A DNA stretch of 64,000 nucleotides from JBBRMW01 sp965246845 (GCA_965246845.1 CBDFFR010000005.1:1-64000), one strand, 5' to 3'; counted from the first letter of the stretch, positions 9,345 to 18,566 are shown. Numbers and translations: made by a program. The notes: generated from the sequence alone by a model not told the origin.

Positions 9345-9356
9345 TCAACCCGCGCC

Positions 9357-9391
9357 TTTTCGTTTGCCCCACCGGGTGTATAATTCACCCG
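9357..9391 (+). promoter_or_regulatory. Candidate promoter with inverted repeat around the -10 box
   Basis: A perfect TATAAT at 9379-9384 lies 37 nt before the start codon at 9422, with TTTTCG 16 nt upstream as a weak -35. The -10 box is enclosed by the inverted repeat CGGGTG (9373-9378) and CACCCG (9386-9391), a possible operator for a repressor. No protein is identified for it. Confidence 0.4.
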
Positions 9392-9421
9392 CTTTTTCGG
9401 CGACAAGTTCAGGAGTTCCCA

Positions 9422-11353
9422 ATGCGTTTTTACACTCGGTTGGTCGGCGTGCTGCTGCTCGCGGCGCTGCTGGTCCCCGGTTTTTCTCCCCGTGCGCAAT
9501 CCGTCACGCAGGTCACAATCGACGGATCGAGCGTGGTTCAATCCATCGTCAAACAGGCTACCGATGAATTCACCGCGAAGAACCCCGGCACGACCTTCAA
9601 TATTCAAATCTCCGGCACGGATGGCGGCTTCGATAAATTCTGCGCCGGGTCGCTCGACATCAACATGGCGACGAAGGGCATCAGCGATGCGCAGGCCTCG
9701 GCGTGCGCGGCCAAAGGCGTCAATTATGTAGAAACACTGCTCGGCTACGATGCGGCGGTCCTCGTCGTCGCGCGTGATGCGAAGCCCGTCTGCCTCGCGA
9801 CGGATGAAATCGCCAAATTGCTCGGACCGGGCGGCACGGCATTCAACAACTGGCAGCAAATCCAGACCGCGATTGGCGACGCCGCGATTGGCAAAATCTA
9901 CGCCGGGCAGGGCGCACGCGCGGCGAATTTGATTCTGTCGCTCATTCCCGGTGGCACGCTGCGTACCGACCTGCAAACGGTAAAAGACGGTGCGGAAGCG
10001 ATCAGCAAAGTTACGTTCGAGGCGACGGCGGTTGCGATTGCCAGCTATACCGAATTCCAGAACGCGCAAGCCGAACAGAAGGCAGTCAAAGCGCTGCAAA
10101 TCAAGGTCCAGAACACCTGCACCGATGCGACCGAAATTAACCTCGAATTGGCGCGTTACCCCGCCGCGCAGCCGCTCTACGTCTATACCGCCGCCGCTAG
10201 TCTGGATAAGCAGGGCGTGACAGATTTCCTCAAGTATGTCATTGGCGACGGCAAGAAGGCGGTTGGCGGGCAGGGCTTTATCACCGCGAACGACACGATC
10301 TTCACCCGCAACCTGTCCTATCTCACGGCGAAGCAGACCGGGCGTACTTTCAGCCGTATTCAGGCCGTGAACCTGCCCGCCGATACTGCGGGTTCGATCC
10401 TGATCGGCGGCGCGCCGGAAGCACAGCCTTTGCTCAAGGCCGTTGCGGATGGCTTCAACCCGCGCTACAGCAAGATCACCGTAAATACGCAGACCTTCGG
10501 GGATGAAGCCGGGTTCAAGAAGCTATGCGCGAACGGGCTGGACTTGCTCGCCAACAGCCGCGCGGCAACCGACGCGGAAGCGACCGCGTGCAAGGCCGCC
10601 AACGTGAACCTCACCAGCGTCACGCTTGGCGCGAGCGCGACCGTGATCGTCGCCAGCGCGAAGAATACCTTCGCGCCGTGCCTGACGCTCGATCAGGTCG
10701 GCAAGCTGTTCGGCGCGGCCAGCAGCGGGACCGTAAAGAAGTGGTCGGATGTAGATGCGAAGTTTCCTGCAACCGATCTGTTGATCGTCGCGCCGACAGG
10801 TGGCAGCGCCGCCCTCGATTTGCTGCTGCTCAAGGCCGTCAAGGGAACCGCGCCGCTCCCCCGCTACGACGTGGTGGAGAGCGACGATCCGTTGTATCGC
10901 GCGGCAGGCGTGGCGAATGTCGAGGGCGGCATTACGTACATGACATACGCCGAATTCAAGAAGGCGAACAACGCGAACGCGCGTGCCGTCCAGATCGATG
11001 CGGGCAAGGGCTGCGTCGCGCCCGAAGACAAGACGATCCTCGATGGCTCGTACGCGCTCTCGCGTCCGTACACACTGCAACTCAACCAGAGCGCATTTAC
11101 CCGCGCGGAAGTGAAAGCGTTCGTGTGGTATCTCCTCAGCGACGACGGGCTGACCGTCCTCGGTGGACAATCGGATTGGGTCGGGCTGGATAAGGAAGGC
11201 TTCACGAAGGCGCGTGATGTCGTGCTGGACCTCTTCAACAAGGCTCCCGCGCCCGCCGTCGCGACGGGTACGCCTTCCGGCACAGGGACGCCTGTGCCGA
11301 CGCCGAACTTCGGCCTCAATCCGCTGGTCCCGACGCCGACGGTCGCAAAGTAG
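9422..11353 (+). CDS. Secreted protein with two tandem PstS/PBP-like domains
   Basis: The 643-residue product starts at ATG 9422, with AGGAG 7 nt upstream. A signal peptide (LVGVLLLAALLVPGFSPRAQS) leads to a first phosphate-binding-protein-like domain (VTIDGSSVVQSIVKQATDEF ... ISGTDGGFDKFCAGSLDINMATKGIS). A second, similar domain begins near residue 320 (ILIGGAPEAQPLLKAVADGF ... FGDEAGFKKLCANGLDLLANSRAAT). PstS-type domains bind phosphate or other oxyanions. Here each unit has paired cysteines (FCAGS...SACAAKG and LCANG...TACKAA). A Thr/Pro tail ends the protein, with no lipobox. No pstCAB genes are adjacent, so it may be a free extracellular binder or sensor rather than a transporter subunit. 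Confidence 0.78.
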   Translation: MRFYTRLVGVLLLAALLVPGFSPRAQSVTQVTIDGSSVVQSIVKQATDEFTAKNPGTTFNIQISGTDGGFDKFCAGSLDINMATKGISDAQASACAAKGVNYVETLLGYDAAVLVVARDAKPVCLATDEIAKLLGPGGTAFNNWQQIQTAIGDAAIGKIYAGQGARAANLILSLIPGGTLRTDLQTVKDGAEAISKVTFEATAVAIASYTEFQNAQAEQKAVKALQIKVQNTCTDATEINLELARYPAAQPLYVYTAAASLDKQGVTDFLKYVIGDGKKAVGGQGFITANDTIFTRNLSYLTAKQTGRTFSRIQAVNLPADTAGSILIGGAPEAQPLLKAVADGFNPRYSKITVNTQTFGDEAGFKKLCANGLDLLANSRAATDAEATACKAANVNLTSVTLGASATVIVASAKNTFAPCLTLDQVGKLFGAASSGTVKKWSDVDAKFPATDLLIVAPTGGSAALDLLLLKAVKGTAPLPRYDVVESDDPLYRAAGVANVEGGITYMTYAEFKKANNANARAVQIDAGKGCVAPEDKTILDGSYALSRPYTLQLNQSAFTRAEVKAFVWYLLSDDGLTVLGGQSDWVGLDKEGFTKARDVVLDLFNKAPAPAVATGTPSGTGTPVPTPNFGLNPLVPTPTVAK

Positions 11354-11371
11354 TATCAATCTCAAGTGTGC

Positions 11372-11437
11372 GGGCGGACACATCGGTCCGCCCCTACAAA
11401 TGCCCTCTGGTGTAGGGGTCACGGCTTGCCCGACCCA
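11372..11437. repeat. Two dispersed GC-rich repeats between genes
   Basis: GGGCGGACACATCGGTCCGCCC plus CTAC at 11372-11397 is the same palindrome as at 9319 in the opposite orientation. It is followed at 11412-11437 by a second type, GTAGGGGTCACGGCTTGCCC..., also seen at 54304 and 60068. The stretch separates two convergent transcripts. Confidence 0.65.
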
Positions 11438-11453
11438 CCGCAAAATTCCGCGC

Positions 11454-12341
11454 CTATTCCTCGTTCAACCAGCCCGGCAGCGGCTCGCGCCTTTCTAGCC
11501 ACGCCGCCGGGATGCCCTCTCGCCCGGTTCGGGTCGCGATGATCCCGCCGACTATCGCGCAGTTCGTATCGACATCCCCGCGCCCGCTCGCGGTGAGGAA
11601 AAACGCGCGCGTATAATTATCCAGCACTTCCCCCGCGCACCACAGGCAAAACGCGACCGTATCCTGCGCGGTGACTTCGCCGCCGTTACCGACCATCGAA
11701 ACAATGCCGTCTATTGGATCGGCGGCGGTGAGTGTCGTGTCTCGCGCAATCTTCGCGCGGCTGCGTACTTCGCTTGCGGGAACATGCGCCAATACCTGAT
11801 CGATGAACTCCGCACGGGTGATCTTCTCCCCGCGTGTCTGCCACGCCACCGCCGCCGCTACCGCGATTGCCACGGCACCCGCGATGCCTTCCGGGTGCGC
11901 GTGCGTGACCTCTGCCGACCGCGCCGCTTCTTGTGCAGCCAACGCGAGATCATCCGCGAAGTAGGCTCCAAGTGGGGCGACGCGCATAGCGCCGCCATTC
12001 CCGTAGGAGCCTTCGCCGCGAAACAGCATCTTTGCCGCTTCGCGCCAGTCTTGTCCCGCGAGGCTACCATAAAACAAGCGAATCATGCCCGCCGCATAAC
12101 CGCGCGTGCCGTCGAAGTTCGCGGCAAAGCTGGACACGAGCGCATCCTGATCGATTCGCCCATAGCGGCGCAGGTTCGCGACCATGGAAAGCGCCATGTT
12201 CGTATCATCCGTGAAGCGCCAGGGCGGGTTGGGCAGAGCATCCGCATCCAAATGTCGGTAAAATCCAAACTCACCCAACGCATCCCCTACCGAGAGACCG
12301 TCCAGCGAAATCAGCGCGCGTTCGAGTCGTTCTGCGAGCAT
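11454..12341 (-). CDS. ADP-ribosylglycohydrolase (DraG/ARH) family protein
   Basis: This 295-residue protein shows the two metal-binding signatures of the family: TDDT at residues 44-47 and GRGDVDTN near residue 260. These normally hold two Mg2+ ions in an all-alpha active site that removes ADP-ribose from proteins or small molecules. The C-terminal motif reads GRGDVDTN, not the more common GGDtDT, but the acidic residues are kept. An AAGGA ribosome site lies 8 nt before ATG 12341. It is the last gene of a four-gene reverse operon, 18 nt after a glycosidase gene. The real substrate is unknown, and many relatives act on free nucleotides or crystallin-like roles. Confidence 0.85.
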   Translation of the reverse strand: MLAERLERALISLDGLSVGDALGEFGFYRHLDADALPNPPWRFTDDTNMALSMVANLRRYGRIDQDALVSSFAANFDGTRGYAAGMIRLFYGSLAGQDWREAAKMLFRGEGSYGNGGAMRVAPLGAYFADDLALAAQEAARSAEVTHAHPEGIAGAVAIAVAAAVAWQTRGEKITRAEFIDQVLAHVPASEVRSRAKIARDTTLTAADPIDGIVSMVGNGGEVTAQDTVAFCLWCAGEVLDNYTRAFFLTASGRGDVDTNCAIVGGIIATRTGREGIPAAWLERREPLPGWLNEE

Positions 12342-12359
12342 ATTGCGTTTCCTTTTTAT

Positions 12360-13487
12360 CTAGCGCAGTCCCAACGCCTTCGCCGCGCCCTCATCAATCG
12401 TCACGCGCCCGTCGTCGTTCAGCTTGCGCTGCAAGCCGAAACATTCATCGTAGCCCCACACCGACCAGCCAAACCCGGCTTTCTCGAAGGCGGTCCGTGC
12501 GTCACGCAGCCACGTCTCGCGATCCGATGCGGGCGCATTCGGGCAATAGACGCCGAACTCTCCGACAAAGACCGTCGCGCTGTTTTGCTTCGCCCATGCC
12601 GCAACGGGAGCGATAAGCGTATCGAGCGCAGCAGCGTCCCACACCTTGCCGAAGCAATAGCCGCTCAGGAGCCGATGCGCTGCGCCATCCGTTGCGTTCA
12701 ACGCAGTCTGGCAGCGGTCACGGTCGTTCGGATAGGAAACATTGCGCAATTCGGGCTGGCCGGGTGTGTTGGTCCATGTCGCGCCCTGATGCGTGAATGT
12801 GAACGGCTCATAGAAATGAAAGGTGTAAATCACGTTCGGGTCGGCTGCGGGCTTGATCTTCACCAGCGTATCGGCTGCACTCCACCGCGCACCCGTGAGG
12901 ATGATCGTATGATCGGGCGCGGCGTCGCGCACAGCCGCAAGCAGTCGGGTTTGCAGCGCTTCCCACTGCTCCGGGTGATCATAAAAGATCGGCTCGTTGA
13001 GCAGTTCAAACATCACAAGCGACGGATCAAACGCCTTGTAGTGCGCCGCGAACGCCTTCCAAAACGTGATGAACGCTTCCTGAAAGTGCTTGTCGGTCTC
13101 CAGATTCGGCTTGTTGTCGTCATCGTGCATATCGAGGATGACCGCGATATTCGCCGCGTTGAACCGTTTCACTGCGCTATCCACGTAGCCGATCATCTCT
13201 GCATTGAGCGCGGACGGTTTGGCCGCATCGAAGAACAGCGACGGCGTGAGGACCAGCCGCACGAACGTCACGCCGAGATCGTTCAGCATCTTGAAATCCG
13301 CGTCGGTCATATAGTTCTGGTAATGCGCCTTCGTCGTTTCCGGCATGAGCCAGAACCAGCGCGTGATGTTCGCGCCGCGCGTTAAACGGGTTTTCGCGAG
13401 GGTCGTGGTCTGCGCGCGGGTCGTCCCGATACTGGAACCGACGATAAAGAAAATGAGCAGCCACAGTAGAATAAACCGTATTCGCAT
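12360..13487 (-). CDS. Secreted glycoside hydrolase family 5 (endoglucanase-like)
   Basis: I start the 375-residue product at ATG 13487, with an AAAGG site 9 nt upstream; an upstream in-frame start at 13526 would overlap the previous gene. The signal peptide is MRIRFILLWLLIFFIVG...TTRA. The (beta/alpha)8 barrel shows GANITRWFW, RLVLTP, VILDMHD, then FELLNEPIF with the acid/base Glu165 and TVFVGEFGVY with the nucleophile Glu310. GH5 enzymes cleave beta-1,4-glucans, mannans and related glycans. The sequence does not fix the subfamily. It lies 13 nt downstream of an unknown secreted protein in the same operon, which fits polysaccharide use outside the cell. Confidence 0.88.
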   Translation of the reverse strand: MRIRFILLWLLIFFIVGSSIGTTRAQTTTLAKTRLTRGANITRWFWLMPETTKAHYQNYMTDADFKMLNDLGVTFVRLVLTPSLFFDAAKPSALNAEMIGYVDSAVKRFNAANIAVILDMHDDDNKPNLETDKHFQEAFITFWKAFAAHYKAFDPSLVMFELLNEPIFYDHPEQWEALQTRLLAAVRDAAPDHTIILTGARWSAADTLVKIKPAADPNVIYTFHFYEPFTFTHQGATWTNTPGQPELRNVSYPNDRDRCQTALNATDGAAHRLLSGYCFGKVWDAAALDTLIAPVAAWAKQNSATVFVGEFGVYCPNAPASDRETWLRDARTAFEKAGFGWSVWGYDECFGLQRKLNDDGRVTIDEGAAKALGLR

Positions 13488-13500
13488 ATGCCTGTGCCTT

Positions 13501-14535
13501 TCAGGGAGTGGCTTCGCGCGAGTCAAGGACAGTGACGCACGCGAATTCAGCCTGAAACGCGAGGGTTTCTGCGCCGCTCACGAATGCCGGGAGCGCCAGA
13601 TTGCCGCGTATTGCTGGCGTGAGGCTATCGATCTGTACCGTGCCGGGTGCGGCTTTTGCATCCTTCGGTACGTAATCTACAGGTTTCGGCGCACCACCTG
13701 CGGGAACGCCCGGCAGCGCCAGACGCGGTACTTTTATCGTAATAAACAGATCGTCGGAGTGGGTCACGCGCAGCGTGTTGCCACCGGAAGTTTTGGCTGG
13801 CATCGGCATGGGTGTCCCGGTTGCCGATGGGACCCCGAACTCATATTCGTAGCGCGTGCCGTTCAGCGTATTGTATACGAGCATCGCGCCGAAGGTATTT
13901 TGCTTCGTTTTCGTTTTGCGATCCGTATCGGTATCCAGCACGCACTGGCTGAACAGGAATGCCTCGCCCGTATAGCTGCTCGCTGCGTCCTTGCCCGTAA
14001 TCGTGACCTTCACTTTCGGGATGATCGACACGCGCGCGGAACAGTCTTGCGTACCGTGCAGGTCGGCATAGAGCGCTGCATCCGACTGGCGCAGGATCAC
14101 GTAATAGCGCACGAAGGTTCCCACCGGAAAAGGCGTTGCGGTGGGTGGCTGCGTCGGTACACGGGTGGGGGTTGCTGTGAAGCGCGGCGTCGCGCTAGGT
14201 TTGGCGGTCGCGCGGGGCGTGTTGGTGGGGCGCGGCGTCTCAGTCGGGTCTTCGTCGTTGGGATCGGGTGTCGGGGTCTGATTTAAGAGGAAGCTGCCGA
14301 CCAGGTACGCTTCCGTGATTTGCCACTGCCCCGCGCCGAGGATGTTCAACAGCGCCTTGCAATCCCGTTTGCTATAGACGAGCAGCCCGCCATCACTCTC
14401 CGTAACCTGTTCCTGCTCTGTCCAGTAGAGACCACGAATTGCGGAGCCTTGCGCACGAACGGGCTGCACCAGACTGGTCAGCAGCGCACACGCCACGATT
14501 GCGAACGCTGTCCAGCGTTGAAAATTGCTACACAT
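13501..14535 (-). CDS. Secreted protein of unknown function with Thr/Pro linker
   Basis: This 344-residue protein starts at ATG 14535 with AAGGAG 8 nt upstream. It has a signal peptide (FAIVACALLTSLVQPVRAQ), a short N-terminal domain with one Cys (to about residue 85), a Thr/Pro-rich linker (about 86-135, TPDPNDEDPTETPRPT...) and a C-terminal domain with three cysteines that may pair in disulfides. I recognise no family. It lies 5 nt after the larger secreted protein and 13 nt before the GH5 gene, so the three are surely co-transcribed and may work together at the surface. Confidence 0.7.
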   Translation of the reverse strand: MCSNFQRWTAFAIVACALLTSLVQPVRAQGSAIRGLYWTEQEQVTESDGGLLVYSKRDCKALLNILGAGQWQITEAYLVGSFLLNQTPTPDPNDEDPTETPRPTNTPRATAKPSATPRFTATPTRVPTQPPTATPFPVGTFVRYYVILRQSDAALYADLHGTQDCSARVSIIPKVKVTITGKDAASSYTGEAFLFSQCVLDTDTDRKTKTKQNTFGAMLVYNTLNGTRYEYEFGVPSATGTPMPMPAKTSGGNTLRVTHSDDLFITIKVPRLALPGVPAGGAPKPVDYVPKDAKAAPGTVQIDSLTPAIRGNLALPAFVSGAETLAFQAEFACVTVLDSREATP

Positions 14536-14540
14536 CGCGG

Positions 14541-16484
14541 CTACTCCTTGCGGCTGACATCGAGGTGAAAGCTGATCTTCTGGCCGTTCGGACAGTTCGG
14601 GTCGCTATCCACGCCTTCGATTTTGAAGTGACCATCACACAAGCCCGTCACATCACAGACCACACTGAAATTTTTGCCATCGGTCCCCAATGTCGCCTCG
14701 CCAATCACACCCATCAGGTGTTCCTTGTCGTTATCCGGCGAACGGGAGAATTTCAGCTTGAGCGAGAACGCGCTCGTAATATCGAAGGGATATTCGACTC
14801 CGACGGTTGGCGGAAATGGCGGTAATACGGAGAGATTGCTATTGTAAAAGCTGACGTCGCCGGGAATGGTCTTCCCGGTCAATGCTTCCGCCGCCGCGCC
14901 CCAGCCGGTGGTCGAAATATTGTTGATACCACCCTTCCCGATGAACGGCTTGTTCAACCCTTCGCACGCGAGCAGGTCCACATCGGCGGGCGCTTCGATG
15001 TAGAACAGCCAGATTTTCGCGCTGCCCTTGATGCGGTAAATGTTCTGACCGTGATATTTGACCGTGAGGTTCTGTGTGACCGTCGGGTAGTTGTAGCGCG
15101 TGATTGCGTTCAGCACGAGGTCGAGAATTTTCTTGGCCGCCCAGACTTCCATGTTGCCGCCGCTGGTCAGGATGTTGAATACATCCGAGGGCGAATAGGG
15201 CAAATCGGGGATTTTCTCGATTTTAGCGCCGATGACATAGTGCGCCTCGACCTCGACACCGCGCGTTTCGTCGTCCTTCTCATCGTAGCGCGCGGGCATC
15301 AGTTCTAGTTTGATCTTACCTTCTTTATCGGTCTTGAGTTGTGCATCGAACTCTTTGGGGTGCGCCTCGCCGGAAATTTTGTAGCCATCTACAAGAGTCG
15401 CAGTGGTCAGCTTGTCGTCCGGTCCGCGCTTCGACCAGCGCACGTAGTAGCCTTCCATATCGCCGTTTTTCGGCACTTCCAGCCCCTTCCCGGCAAGGCA
15501 GCCGAGCCGCTGCTGTGCCAGATCGGAATTGAACTTCGCGTGCGCGGTCAGGTTGAAATGCTTGCTGTAATCGGTCTCCCCGTCATCCTTCAGCTTGAAC
15601 GTGGTGACTTCCTTATCGCTGTCGATGGTCAGTTCCGCGCCGAGCCGTAGCAGGATTGCCGTCAGCACCTTGAAGCCGATGTCTACCGTATCATTCCCCG
15701 CGCCGAATGGACTTGCCAGACCCGGCGTAAAGTGTTCAATCGCCTTTTTGCCAACTTCCGTAATCGAATCGCGCCCCATCTCGCCCGCGCTCTTCTTCAA
15801 CGCATCGGAGCCGGTGAAGGCGTCGTATACCGCGTCGCACAGGCTTTGTGACGCATACGCCGCCATCAGGCGCGGGTCACGCTGCCGCGCGGAAGCCGTG
15901 CGACCTTGCAGAGTGCCGAGCGCGTGCGTAATGAACAGCGTCAGCGTGAGCGGGTCGATGGTGGTAGAGTCGGGGTCGGCGTCCATGCCGAAGACCTGGC
16001 TGCGATGCCCCGCCAGCGCGCGAACCGCCGCGCCTGCAAGCTGCTCCTCGAACGCATCACCGGGCGTTTTGCCCCAGATCGCGAGCATCTCCCCGACCAG
16101 CGCGGGCGGTGTCCCGGCCTTGAAATAGGTGATATCGATCAGGAGCTGGGTGAAGGCACGCAGCGTCCACGACGAATCGACGGTGTGCCGCGTCAGCACC
16201 GGGATCAATTCCGCGTAAAGCGTGGCGTTGCTCAAGGCGCGTAAATCGGGGAGTGCAACGGGCGTACCATCTGCTCTGGCGAGCGGGACGCCGCTGCGCC
16301 GCAAAAGTTCGGTCGTTGCTTTCTGCGCCGCCGCGCTGTCCGACCCGTAAATCGTATCGACCAGCGACCCGGCAAGCTGCACCGTCGCCGTATCCGGTCC
16401 CTGCCCGGCGCGTACCGTTCCGAAGGGCAGGCTAATCATCACGACAACAAGCAAAAGCGATAGCATTCTCTGCGGCGGGCGCAT
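14541..16484 (-). CDS. Large secreted protein of unknown function
   Basis: This 647-residue protein begins with a clear signal peptide (MLSLLLVVVMISLPFGTVRA). The mature part is mixed alpha/beta and has no low-complexity linker. The first 170 residues are helical and rich in Leu/Ala, and the C-terminal half has alternating beta-type sequence (IKLELMPARYDEKDDETRGV, YHGQNIYRIKGSAKIWLFY). Paired cysteines occur near the C-terminus (VVCDVTGLCDGHF, DPNCPNG). No family is recognised. It is the first gene of the four-gene reverse operon ending with the ADP-ribosylglycohydrolase. Confidence 0.7.
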   Translation of the reverse strand: MRPPQRMLSLLLVVVMISLPFGTVRAGQGPDTATVQLAGSLVDTIYGSDSAAAQKATTELLRRSGVPLARADGTPVALPDLRALSNATLYAELIPVLTRHTVDSSWTLRAFTQLLIDITYFKAGTPPALVGEMLAIWGKTPGDAFEEQLAGAAVRALAGHRSQVFGMDADPDSTTIDPLTLTLFITHALGTLQGRTASARQRDPRLMAAYASQSLCDAVYDAFTGSDALKKSAGEMGRDSITEVGKKAIEHFTPGLASPFGAGNDTVDIGFKVLTAILLRLGAELTIDSDKEVTTFKLKDDGETDYSKHFNLTAHAKFNSDLAQQRLGCLAGKGLEVPKNGDMEGYYVRWSKRGPDDKLTTATLVDGYKISGEAHPKEFDAQLKTDKEGKIKLELMPARYDEKDDETRGVEVEAHYVIGAKIEKIPDLPYSPSDVFNILTSGGNMEVWAAKKILDLVLNAITRYNYPTVTQNLTVKYHGQNIYRIKGSAKIWLFYIEAPADVDLLACEGLNKPFIGKGGINNISTTGWGAAAEALTGKTIPGDVSFYNSNLSVLPPFPPTVGVEYPFDITSAFSLKLKFSRSPDNDKEHLMGVIGEATLGTDGKNFSVVCDVTGLCDGHFKIEGVDSDPNCPNGQKISFHLDVSRKE

Positions 16485-16599
16485 GGCAAACCCCTGTATT
16501 ACGCGGCAGCGTTGGATAGGGGAGTATACTCTTGAACGGTGATTAGCGCCGCCACCATTTATGGCACGGGCAGGGCAATCGCATCTAAATCAAAAACGT

Positions 16600-16663
16600 G
16601 GGCGGACACGCAGGTCCGCCCCTACACCGCGCGCCTTCCGTAGGCGGACCGATGTGTCCGCCC
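16600..16663. repeat. Inverted pair of dispersed palindromes in the 16485-16805 intergenic region
   Basis: Two copies of the GGGCGGAC palindrome lie head to head: 16600-16625 ends CCCCTAC and 16640-16663 begins GTAGGCGG. They sit between divergent genes. The rest of the 321-bp gap holds the promoter of the gene at 16806 and, near 16505-16550, an AT-richer stretch that probably contains the promoter of the reverse operon. Confidence 0.7.
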
Positions 16664-16739
16664 GTGAGTTGCATCTGAGAATGAATCGGGCGGTTACAGT
16701 TGGGATTGGATCATCGTTCAACCCGTTAAGCGGCCTTGA

Positions 16740-16768
16740 TTCGCGCCAAAATAGAAAGCACATACAAT
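16740..16768 (+). promoter_or_regulatory. Promoter of propeller gene 1 (TTCGCG - 17 - TACAAT)
   Basis: TTCGCG at 16740-16745 and TACAAT at 16763-16768 are 17 nt apart, and the start codon follows 37 nt later. The same -35 word, spacing and distance occur before the other two paralogues, which supports its use. Confidence 0.55.
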
Positions 16769-16805
16769 ACATTTTGTAAACCACCTCTTCGTCGGGAGTA
16801 AAATC

Positions 16806-17840
16806 ATGTCTAAGTTTCGCCCATCGTCGGTTATTATGCTGATGATAGCGCTGTTGCTCTTGCCTGCCTTCACCATACCCGCGACTGCACAGGGCAACCC
16901 GACGAAAACGCCGAAGCCGACCAACACCGTTCGTCCCAGCGTGACGCCGAAACCGTCAATCACACCCGTCGGTTTTGTGCCAATCGCGGCGCGCGCGGAT
17001 GACTTTGGCGGCGGCGGGACCATTCTGTATAGCATGGATAGCAATGACGCATGGGTAATGGATGCGAGTGGCAAAAATGACCGGGTCGCTCTCGCTGCGG
17101 AAAAGGGCGGGTTACGGTTCGCCAACGCCAGTTTTCTTGGTGATGCCAATACCATTTTGTTCGTGAGCAGCGGGGACGTTTATCTGACCGACCTGAAAGG
17201 CCGGAAACCCGAAAAACTGCCCGGCGCTGAGGGCGCTGGGTATTATGCGTTATCCCCCGACCGTACACAGTTCGTATTTCGAGTCGCGGCTGACAGTGGC
17301 GAATCCTCACTTGTCGCCTATGACGTCGCGGCGAAACAGCGCAGGGAACTCGCCAAAACTGCGGCTGGCAAATATTTTGCCTTGCTGGGCTGGATCGATG
17401 AAGGCAAGCAGTACGTGGCAGGCGAATTTGACAGTCCGCGAAACCCGCTGACCGATGTTAAGGTGTACAACGTCGTGGATGGCAGCAGTTCGCCACTTAC
17501 GGTCGCGGGGCTGCGTCGCTCCTTCGTGCGGTCTCCGGCTGGCAAATTCGCGTTCTGCGGAACTGGCTCTATCGGTTTGCTGGATATGACGGATGGGAAA
17601 CAAACGGAGCTGCTCGCGCTTCCAGCGGGTGAGGAATGCCTTGTACAACTCGCGTGGTCGCCCGATGGAAAATACATGATCTTTGGGTCTGGTAAACCTT
17701 CCTATGACTCAGGAACTGAACCCTTCAAAATACAGGTCGTGAACGTCGAAACCAAAGAAGTCACCCTCATCAAGAAAAGCAACGAGAAAGGTACGCCTTC
17801 AAAGCTGACGGGTCTGGACTGGATTGCTGCCGCGCCGTAG
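16806..17840 (+). CDS. Secreted beta-propeller (TolB/WD40-like) protein, paralogue 1
   Basis: This 344-residue protein has a signal peptide (VIMLMIALLLLPAFTIPATAQ), a Lys/Thr/Pro linker (NPTKTPKPTNTVRPSVTPKP), then a propeller made of blades with motifs such as GTILYSMD, DVYLTDLKGRKPEKLPG, YYALSPDRTQFVF, WSPDGKYMIFGSG and IQVVNVETKEVTLIKK. These resemble TolB and DPP-IV-type WD40-like blades. Its function is unknown; it may bind a surface partner. GGGAG lies 9 nt before ATG 16806. It is the first of three tandem paralogues that share signal peptide, linker and promoter layout. Confidence 0.8.
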   Translation: MSKFRPSSVIMLMIALLLLPAFTIPATAQGNPTKTPKPTNTVRPSVTPKPSITPVGFVPIAARADDFGGGGTILYSMDSNDAWVMDASGKNDRVALAAEKGGLRFANASFLGDANTILFVSSGDVYLTDLKGRKPEKLPGAEGAGYYALSPDRTQFVFRVAADSGESSLVAYDVAAKQRRELAKTAAGKYFALLGWIDEGKQYVAGEFDSPRNPLTDVKVYNVVDGSSSPLTVAGLRRSFVRSPAGKFAFCGTGSIGLLDMTDGKQTELLALPAGEECLVQLAWSPDGKYMIFGSGKPSYDSGTEPFKIQVVNVETKEVTLIKKSNEKGTPSKLTGLDWIAAAP

Positions 17841-17862
17841 TTCAGAGGAAGCCTCGTATAGG

Positions 17863-17899
17863 TGCGGTGAAGTTGCTGCTCACTCGGACAATCACCGCA
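17863..17899 (+). terminator. Hairpin after propeller gene 1
   Basis: TGCGGTGA (17863-17870) pairs with TCACCGCA (17892-17899). The same position after paralogue 2 holds GAGGTGCGG...CCGCACCTC with changed but still paired bases. No strong T-run follows, so it could be an mRNA 3' stabiliser rather than a true terminator. Confidence 0.45.
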
Positions 17900-17919
17900 T
17901 CTCTGTTTCTGCTGTGCGA

Positions 17920-17948
17920 TTCGCGCGGATTCTGAAAGTCACTATACT
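17920..17948 (+). promoter_or_regulatory. Promoter of propeller gene 2 (TTCGCG - 17 - TATACT)
   Basis: TTCGCG at 17920-17925 and TATACT at 17943-17948 are 17 nt apart, with the start codon 38 nt downstream. The layout is shared with the promoters at 16740 and 20130. Confidence 0.55.
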
Positions 17949-18566
17949 GCTCATTGTAGAGCTTTTTCTAGTTCGGAGTAAAGTCTATGTCTAAGATTCG
18001 TCCGCATTTCATGCTTGCTATCTTGATAGCAATGCTGCTCTTGACCGCTTTCGCCATACCCGTCACCGCGCAGGGCAACCCGACGAAAACGCCGAAGCCG
18101 ACCAATACGGTCCGGCCCAGCGCGACGCGGAAGCCGACCGTGACACCGAAACCATCGATCACACCCATAGGCTTCGTCCCAATCCCGACGCGCGCGGATG
18201 ACTTTGGCGGCGGTGGGACCATCCTGTACATGAATATGGCTGCCATACGAGTGATGGATGCGAGTGGCAAAAATGACCGGGTTGCTCTCTCCACGGGTGG
18301 TTCTACTTCCGCCCAATCCAAATTTCTTGGTGATGCTAACACCATCATGTTCACGGACTTCTTCAAGGACGTCGATAGCATTTATCTGACCAACCTGAAA
18401 GGCCGGAAACCCGAAAAGCTGCCGGACTCTGAGGGAGCTAGATTTTATCTGTTATCTCCGGATCGCACACAGTTCATCTTCGAATTGAGCGCACCGGACA
18501 GCGGCAAGATTTCGCTGGTTGCCTATGACATCGCGGCAAAACAGCAGAAAGAACTCACCAAATTTC

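Noticed and set aside
11784..13385. 533-codon frame on the plus strand across the ADP-ribosylglycohydrolase and GH5 genes
   Set aside because: It covers two genes with clear active-site motifs on the other strand, and its product shows only Arg/His/Ala-rich sequence.
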